From Hyphomonadaceae bacterium (GTDB lineage Bacteria > Pseudomonadota > Alphaproteobacteria > Caulobacterales > Aquidulcibacteraceae), in assembly GCA_003526465.1 (NCBI GenBank), contig DPWD01000240.1, forward strand, positions 1 through 11,911: a DNA stretch of 11,911 bases, given 5' to 3'. The position numbers and the translations under genes were made by a program. The notes under the pieces are model-generated. The model was not told where the DNA came from. It worked only from the letters and a program-made list of their open reading frames with translations, and searched no databases. Shown piece by piece: positions 7,998 to 11,911 of this stretch (position 1 is its first letter; the number at the start of each line of letters is the position of its first letter).

Positions 7998-10736
7998 TTA
8001 TTCAGCGGCAACGGTTTGGCTTGACGGAGGGCGCTTGTTTTCGACATCGAACAAGAGGCCGCCCGGTCGCGCATAAACCCACCACGTGATCGCCAAACAG
8101 GAGACGTAGAAAGCAAGGAAGCCGTAGAGCGCCGCCTCGGCGCTGCCAGTTGCGGAGATCGAGAGCCCGAAGCTCTTCGGGATGAAGAATGCGCCATAGG
8201 CGGCGATCGCCGAGGTGAAGCCTGTGATAGCCGCGCTTTCCCTCTCGGCCTGCTTGAATTGCTGCTCAACGCTCATTTGCGGTTCAAGCCGCGCCACTTC
8301 CTTGCGCATGATCGCGGGGATCATCTGGAAGGTAGAGGCGTTGCCGACGCCGCTTGCGAAGAACAGCAGCATGAACGAGGCGAAGAAGCCTGTGAACGCG
8401 CCCGGTTGGTCCTTCGCCGCCAGGAAGTAGAGCACGCCCATTGTGCCCAGCATCATCAGAGCAAACACTGCGAGCGTGACCTTGGCGCCGCCATACTTGT
8501 CCGACACCCAACCGGTCAGCGAGCGCGACAGCGCGCCCACCAGCGGGCCCAGGAACGCGATCTGCAATACGTTGACTTCGGGGAATTGCGTCTTGGTCAG
8601 GAGCGGGAATGCCGCCGAATAACCGATGAAGGAGCCGAAGGTGCCGGTGTAGAGCCAGCACATGACCCAGTTCTGCTTGCGCTTGAAGATCACAGCCTGG
8701 TCCGCGAACGAGGCCTTGGCGGTGGAGAGATCGTTCATCCCAAACCACGCCGCGAACGCGCTCGCGACGATGAACGGGACCCAAATGAAACCGGCGTTTT
8801 GCAGAAAGAGCTGTTCGCCCTCGCCCGTCAGCTGCGGGGCGCCGCCCAAAGCTCCGAAAATGCCCATCGTGATGATAATCGGCACGATGAACTGCATGAC
8901 GCTGACGCCAAGATTCCCGAGGCCGGCGTTCAGCGCCAGCGCGTTGCCCTTCTCCTTCTTTGGGAAGAAGAAGCCGATGTTCGACATCGACGACGCGAAG
9001 TTGCCGCCGCCAAAGCCGCAGAGCAGCGCCAAGCCCAGCATCACCCAATAGGGCGTTTCCGGATTTTGCACGGCGAAGCCAATGCCCAGAGCCGGGATAA
9101 GCAACGACCATGTCGTTAACGTCGTCCATAATCTCCCGCCGAATACGGGCACCATGAAGCTGTAGAAGATGCGCAGCGTGGCGCCGGAAAGCCCGGGCAA
9201 CGCCGCCAGCCAGAAGAGCTGGTCGGTATCGTAGTCGAAGCCGATCGCCGGCAGTTTCGCCACCACGACCGACCACACCATCCACACCGAAAACGAAAGC
9301 AGAAGCGCCGGGATCGAGAGCCATAGATTGCGATTGGCCACCGCCTTGCCGGTCTTGCTCCAAAAATCCGCGTCTTCGGGGCGCCAGTCCTTGATGAGCG
9401 CGGGCGCAAGCGCCTCGGCTTCCTTGGGCGTGTGGATCGGCTGCATTTCCGGCAGCTGCGGCAATCCTTCGAGCGCGCCAGCGGCTGCTTCGCGCTCCAT
9501 GTTCAGGATGGCGAAGTGCATCCACAACAACGACGCGGCGACGATCGCAAAGAGCAGCATGAAACAACTCGTCCACACGCCCGTGAGATCGTTGAGGATG
9601 CCGAAAAGAATCGGCAGCACGAAGCCGCCCAAGCCGCCAATCATGCCGACAAGGCCGCCGACGGCGCCTACATCCTTCGGATAATAGATCGGAATGTGCT
9701 TGAACACCGCCGCCTTGCCCAAGCTCATGAAGAAGCCGAGCACGAAGGCGACGACGATGAAGCCGATCGGCCCGATGGCGAAGCGAAACTGGATCGGCCC
9801 TTCGATGCCATCGACGATATAAGTCGTCGCCGGATACGAGAGGATGAAGGTCGCCAGCATCGAGACCAGGAAGGTCCAATACATCACCTTGCGTGCGCCC
9901 ACCTTGTCCGCGAGGAAGCCGCCATATACTCGAAATAACGACGCCGGAATTGAATAGGCCGCCGCGATCATCCCAGCCGTGCGTAGGTCGAAACCGTAAG
10001 CGCCGATCAGGTAGCGCGGCAGCCATAGCGCCAGCGCGACGAACGCGCCGAACACGAAGAAATAGTAGAGCGAGAACCGCCACACCTGCACGTTCTTCAA
10101 AGGCTCGAATTGTTCAGCCAGCGAACGCGGCTTCACGCCGAGCCTGCGTCGTTCAGCGAGGTCCGGATCGTCCTTGGTGGTGATGAAGAACAGCACCGCC
10201 ATAACCACGAGCGCGCCGGCCCATATTTGCGCCACCGCCTCCCAGCCCATCGCCGCAAGCACGACGGGCGCTGCAAACTTCGTCACCGCCGCGCCCACAT
10301 TGCCGGCGCCGAAAACGCCAAGCGCGGTTCCTTGGCTCTTCTGCGGGTAGAATTTCGAAACATAGGTGATGCCGACGGCGAACGAGCCGCCGGCGATGCC
10401 GACGCCCAACGCGGCGAGCAGGAATTGCGGGTAGGTCTCGGCGTAGGACAGCAGGAAGGTCGCCACCGCCGCCGACAGCATCACACCGGCATAGACGATG
10501 CGCCCGCCGATCTGATCGGTCCAGACCCCCAGCAACAAACGAATCAGAGAACCAGTCAGGATCGGCGTCCCGACCAGCAGCCCAAATTGGGTGTCGGAAA
10601 GCCCCAGGTCGTTTTTGATCTGCACGCCAAGAATTGAAAAGATCGTCCACACCGCAAAGCAGGTCGTGAACGCAATCGTGCTCATCCAAAGCGCGCCGCC
10701 TGCGCCTGGCGCTGGTCTTTCAGCCGTGGTGACCAT
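7998..10736 (-). CDS. narK: Fused NarK1-NarK2 nitrate/nitrite transporter (two MFS domains in one chain)
   Basis: The 912-residue inner-membrane protein consists of two major facilitator units of about 12 spans each, joined by a polar linker (about 412-468). The C-terminal half matches the E. coli NarK type: GNFASSMSNIGFFFPKKEKG around 578-597, then NAGLGNLGVSVM at 603-614. The N-terminal half has the NarK1-type equivalent (GVFGAGNVGAAVT at 140-152). Each half keeps a candidate pair of substrate-binding arginines: Arg66 and Arg269 in the first, Arg522 and Arg738 in the second. In Paracoccus fusions, the NarK1 unit is thought to be a proton/nitrate symporter and NarK2 a nitrate/nitrite antiporter; applying that split here is inference. 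I chose the ATG at 10736 because GAGGGG lies eight bases upstream. A GTG at 10775 in the same frame lacks a well-placed site. It is the first gene of the operon. Confidence 0.96.
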   Translation of the reverse strand: MVTTAERPAPGAGGALWMSTIAFTTCFAVWTIFSILGVQIKNDLGLSDTQFGLLVGTPILTGSLIRLLLGVWTDQIGGRIVYAGVMLSAAVATFLLSYAETYPQFLLAALGVGIAGGSFAVGITYVSKFYPQKSQGTALGVFGAGNVGAAVTKFAAPVVLAAMGWEAVAQIWAGALVVMAVLFFITTKDDPDLAERRRLGVKPRSLAEQFEPLKNVQVWRFSLYYFFVFGAFVALALWLPRYLIGAYGFDLRTAGMIAAAYSIPASLFRVYGGFLADKVGARKVMYWTFLVSMLATFILSYPATTYIVDGIEGPIQFRFAIGPIGFIVVAFVLGFFMSLGKAAVFKHIPIYYPKDVGAVGGLVGMIGGLGGFVLPILFGILNDLTGVWTSCFMLLFAIVAASLLWMHFAILNMEREAAAGALEGLPQLPEMQPIHTPKEAEALAPALIKDWRPEDADFWSKTGKAVANRNLWLSIPALLLSFSVWMVWSVVVAKLPAIGFDYDTDQLFWLAALPGLSGATLRIFYSFMVPVFGGRLWTTLTTWSLLIPALGIGFAVQNPETPYWVMLGLALLCGFGGGNFASSMSNIGFFFPKKEKGNALALNAGLGNLGVSVMQFIVPIIITMGIFGALGGAPQLTGEGEQLFLQNAGFIWVPFIVASAFAAWFGMNDLSTAKASFADQAVIFKRKQNWVMCWLYTGTFGSFIGYSAAFPLLTKTQFPEVNVLQIAFLGPLVGALSRSLTGWVSDKYGGAKVTLAVFALMMLGTMGVLYFLAAKDQPGAFTGFFASFMLLFFASGVGNASTFQMIPAIMRKEVARLEPQMSVEQQFKQAERESAAITGFTSAIAAYGAFFIPKSFGLSISATGSAEAALYGFLAFYVSCLAITWWVYARPGGLLFDVENKRPPSSQTVAAE

Positions 10737-10744
10737 TGTCCTCG

Positions 10745-10750
10745 CCCCTC
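10745..10750 (-). promoter_or_regulatory. Ribosome binding site of narK
   Basis: GAGGGG, within a longer purine run GGAGAGGGG, lies eight bases before the ATG at 10736. It selects this start over the in-frame GTG 39 bases upstream. Confidence 0.7.
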
Positions 10751-10795
10751 TCCGGCCAAGCTGACCGGCTTGCACCTCAGGCGCCCAGCATGCGC

Positions 10796-10808
10796 CGCGC
10801 GCGCGCGC
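10796..10808. repeat. Alternating CG tract in the narK promoter region
   Basis: Thirteen bases of strictly alternating C and G lie between the degenerate box and the narK start. Under negative supercoiling such a tract is prone to adopt left-handed Z-DNA. If narK starts near 10780, the tract falls in the spacer just upstream of the -10 element. The surroundings are also GC-rich, so chance is possible. Confidence 0.45.
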
Positions 10809-10814
10809 CGTTGC

Positions 10815-10828
10815 TTGATAAATGTTAA
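10815..10828 (-). promoter_or_regulatory. Degenerate FNR/NarR-type box upstream of narK
   Basis: The plus strand reads TTGAT, four bases, GTTAA; the minus strand reads TTAAC, four bases, ATCAA. That is eight of ten matches to TTGAT-N4-ATCAA. The centre lies 85 bases upstream of the narK ATG. If the box sits at the usual -41.5 position, the narK transcript would start near 10780. A CATGCT at 10792-10787 then falls exactly where a -10 hexamer is expected, keeping the important second A and last T. Position and function are inferred. Confidence 0.5.
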
Positions 10829-10929
10829 GCGGGGCGGCTCAGGCGCGCGAAATAAATGCCTGTCGCAAGTCCTTGGGGTCGCATCGGCGCGGATTTCGCT
10901 CGCAGACTTGTCAAATTGCGCGAACTCCC

Positions 10930-10943
10930 TTGATCTCGGTCAA
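10930..10943. promoter_or_regulatory. Near-perfect FNR/NarR-type box (middle site)
   Basis: TTGAT-CTCG-GTCAA matches the FNR-family palindrome TTGAT-N4-ATCAA at nine of ten positions. It lies 115 bases from the narK-proximal box and 52 bases from the regulator-proximal one, centre to centre. It is too far from either start codon to be an obvious -41.5 site. It may be an upstream enhancing site, a site serving narK by a long leader, or a repression site. Confidence 0.65.
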
Positions 10944-10981
10944 TCGCGCGGCGCCGCGCCCGCGCCCGATCGCGCTCGCAA

Positions 10982-10995
10982 TTGATGGAAATCAA
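10982..10995 (+). promoter_or_regulatory. Perfect FNR/NarR-type box upstream of the regulator
   Basis: TTGAT-GGAA-ATCAA is a ten-of-ten match to the FNR-family consensus. Its centre is 61 bases before the regulator ATG. At the usual -41.5 position, transcription would begin near 11030, and a weak TACGGAT at 11017-11023 lies at the expected -10 place. This suggests control of the regulator gene by FNR or by its own product. Confidence 0.75.
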
Positions 10996-11024
10996 GGCCG
11001 CGCTGGCCGCCTCGTTTACGGATT

Positions 11025-11041
11025 CCTCTCCCAGAGAGAGG
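11025..11041 (+). promoter_or_regulatory. Hairpin overlapping the ribosome binding site of the regulator gene
   Basis: CCTCTC (11025-11030) and GAGAGG (11036-11041) form a six-base-pair stem with a CCAGA loop. The right arm is the Shine-Dalgarno sequence, eight bases before the ATG at 11050. If the transcript includes the left arm, the ribosome site would be hidden. If transcription starts near 11030, as the FNR box suggests, the left arm is missing and the site stays open. Confidence 0.4.
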
Positions 11042-11049
11042 TTCAGCTC

Positions 11050-11826
11050 ATGCGCCCCACCGACACCCCAAAGGTCCGCGCACTGCCGATGTTCGCGAGT
11101 GTCAGCGACGAAACCTTCAACCGGGTCACGGGGACCGCTTACCTCCAACGCTTTCCGGCGAACACCACGCTCCTGCTGGAAGGCGATCCCGTGGACTTCC
11201 TTTACGTGGTTCTCGACGGCCAGGTCGAACTTCAGGGGACTTGGAAAGACAAGGAGACCACCCTCGCGATCCTGAGGCCGGTGTCGACCTTCATTCTGGC
11301 GGCAATTGTTCTCGACGCCGACGCCCTCATGTCGGCGCGTACGCTGGAGCGCAGCGAAATACTCATGATCTCTGGCGACGCCATCCGCGCCGCGATGGCC
11401 GAGGACGCCCGCTTCGCGGTCGCCGTCGCGCGCGAACTTTCTGGCTGCTATCGCGGCCTGGTGCGCACGATCAAGAATCAGAAGCTGCGTGGCGGCGTCG
11501 AGCGGCTTGCCAATTACCTGCTCACCCTGCGCGCGAAGACCGGCGGCGGCGATCTGGTGCAGCTGCCGCACGAAAAGCGCGTACTCGCCGCTCTGCTCGG
11601 CATGACGCCGGAGAATCTTTCACGCGCCTTCGCCACGCTCGGCGGCTATGGCGTCGAAGTCAACGGCGCCGGCGTGCGCTTAGGCAAGCTGCGAGACCTA
11701 GAGCGCCTCGCGCGGCCCGATCCGCTGATCGACAATCATGCGCCGCGAGGGCTGAATTTGTCGGCTGAAGCAGACGCCGAAATATGGTCGACCGAATACC
11801 AGCGCGCCGGGGGGCGCGCTCCTTGA
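11050..11826 (+). CDS. narR: Crp/Fnr-family transcription regulator, probable NarR-type nitrate-respiration activator
   Basis: The 258-residue product has the Crp/Fnr layout. A cNMP-binding-type beta roll covers about 15-115, with FPANTTLLLEGDPVDFLYVVLDGQVEL at its core. A long dimer helix (about 118-150) and a winged helix-turn-helix (about 171-215) follow. The recognition helix TPENLSRAFATL (186-197) keeps the Glu, Ser and Arg that FNR uses to read TTGAT half sites, fitting the boxes upstream. It has no N-terminal cysteine cluster and only one Cys (133, in the dimer helix), so it cannot hold an FNR-type [4Fe-4S] oxygen sensor. Paracoccus NarR is also an FNR relative without that cluster, linked to narKGHJI and responding to nitrate or nitrite; this is the best match by context. 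A Dnr/NnrR-type nitric oxide sensor is the alternative. The ATG at 11050 is chosen for GAGAGG eight bases upstream and because the family homology begins there. A roughly 35-residue tail after the wing is unassigned. Confidence 0.9.
   Translation: MRPTDTPKVRALPMFASVSDETFNRVTGTAYLQRFPANTTLLLEGDPVDFLYVVLDGQVELQGTWKDKETTLAILRPVSTFILAAIVLDADALMSARTLERSEILMISGDAIRAAMAEDARFAVAVARELSGCYRGLVRTIKNQKLRGGVERLANYLLTLRAKTGGGDLVQLPHEKRVLAALLGMTPENLSRAFATLGGYGVEVNGAGVRLGKLRDLERLARPDPLIDNHAPRGLNLSAEADAEIWSTEYQRAGGRAP
11801..11820 (+). terminator. Strong hairpin at the 3' end of the regulator gene
   Basis: AGCGCGCC and GGCGCGCT form a perfect eight-base-pair stem with a GGGG loop, ending four bases before the TGA. 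A second, weaker GGCGCG/CGCGCC pair follows at 11829-11848. Neither is followed by a T run, so intrinsic termination is uncertain. The stem lies inside the coding region and may be a by-product of Arg/Ala/Gly codons in GC-rich DNA. Confidence 0.3.
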
Positions 11827-11911
11827 ATGGCGCGCCGCCGCCCGCGCCCACGAGCCAGCGTCGATCAGGTATCACGCCACGATCAGCAGCGTCGCCACTC
11901 GGGCGCCCCAA

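Larger units (their letters stand above)
10737..11049. promoter_or_regulatory. Divergent control region between narK and the regulator
   Basis: This 313-base stretch has no believable gene: the frames crossing it are extensions of the regulator frame or shadows. It is less GC-pure than its surroundings in three patches, each containing an FNR-type palindrome (centres near 10821, 10936 and 10988). The promoters of both the nar operon and the regulator must lie here. No perfect sigma-70 pair was found. TTGACA occurs on the minus strand at 10914-10909, but no acceptable -10 follows at 16-18 bases. Activation by an FNR-family protein at weak -10 elements is therefore the more natural reading. Confidence 0.75.

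Noticed and set aside
8284..10083. A 599-codon open frame on the minus strand in another frame of narK
   Set aside because: It overlaps a well-supported transporter on the same strand and reads as arginine-rich low-quality sequence without membrane spans.
10909..10914. TTGACA on the minus strand as a -35 element for narK
   Set aside because: No -10-like hexamer is found 16-18 bases downstream (the bases there are almost all G and C), so it is probably chance.
10822..11049. An N-terminal extension of the regulator frame
   Set aside because: It would run through the FNR-type boxes, lacks a ribosome site, and adds sequence unlike the Crp/Fnr family.

Overview
The window holds a respiratory (membrane-bound) nitrate reductase locus from a high-GC proteobacterium. 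The alphaproteobacterial assignment rests on three things: a fused double-domain NarK like those described in Paracoccus, a divergent cysteine-poor FNR-family regulator resembling Paracoccus NarR, and an AlgE-like outer-membrane porin of a type I associate with Caulobacterales, Hyphomonadaceae and sphingomonads. The genus cannot be fixed from the sequence alone.

Layout. A six-gene block on the minus strand runs right to left: narK (10736-7998), narG (7986-4258), narH (4261-2741), narJ (2738-2064), an outer-membrane porin (2067-862) and narI (848-87). A further minus-strand reading frame starts at 80 and runs off the left edge. All junctions are 13 bases or less, and two are 4-base ATGA overlaps (narG/narH and narJ/porin), so this is almost certainly one transcript. 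On the plus strand, a Crp/Fnr-family regulator (11050-11826, probable narR) is transcribed divergently from narK. The 313-base gap between narK and the regulator (10737-11049) has no gene. It carries one perfect FNR-type palindrome, one near-perfect one and one degenerate one, plus a 13-base alternating CG tract.

How the parts work together. NarK would bring nitrate in and carry nitrite out. NarG (Mo-bisMGD and FS0), NarH (four Fe-S clusters) and NarI (two b hemes) form the quinol:nitrate oxidoreductase, and NarJ is the chaperone for cofactor insertion into NarG. The regulator, together with an FNR-type oxygen sensor encoded elsewhere, probably switches the operon on from the shared control region when oxygen is absent and nitrate is present. 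The unexpected member is the beta-barrel porin placed between narJ and narI and translationally coupled to narJ. It suggests a dedicated outer-membrane route for nitrate, nitrite or another anion made in step with the enzyme.

The nar enzymes look intact: the cofactor ligands of NarG, NarH and NarI are all visible at the expected spacing. No tRNA, rRNA, CRISPR array, insertion sequence or phage gene was seen.
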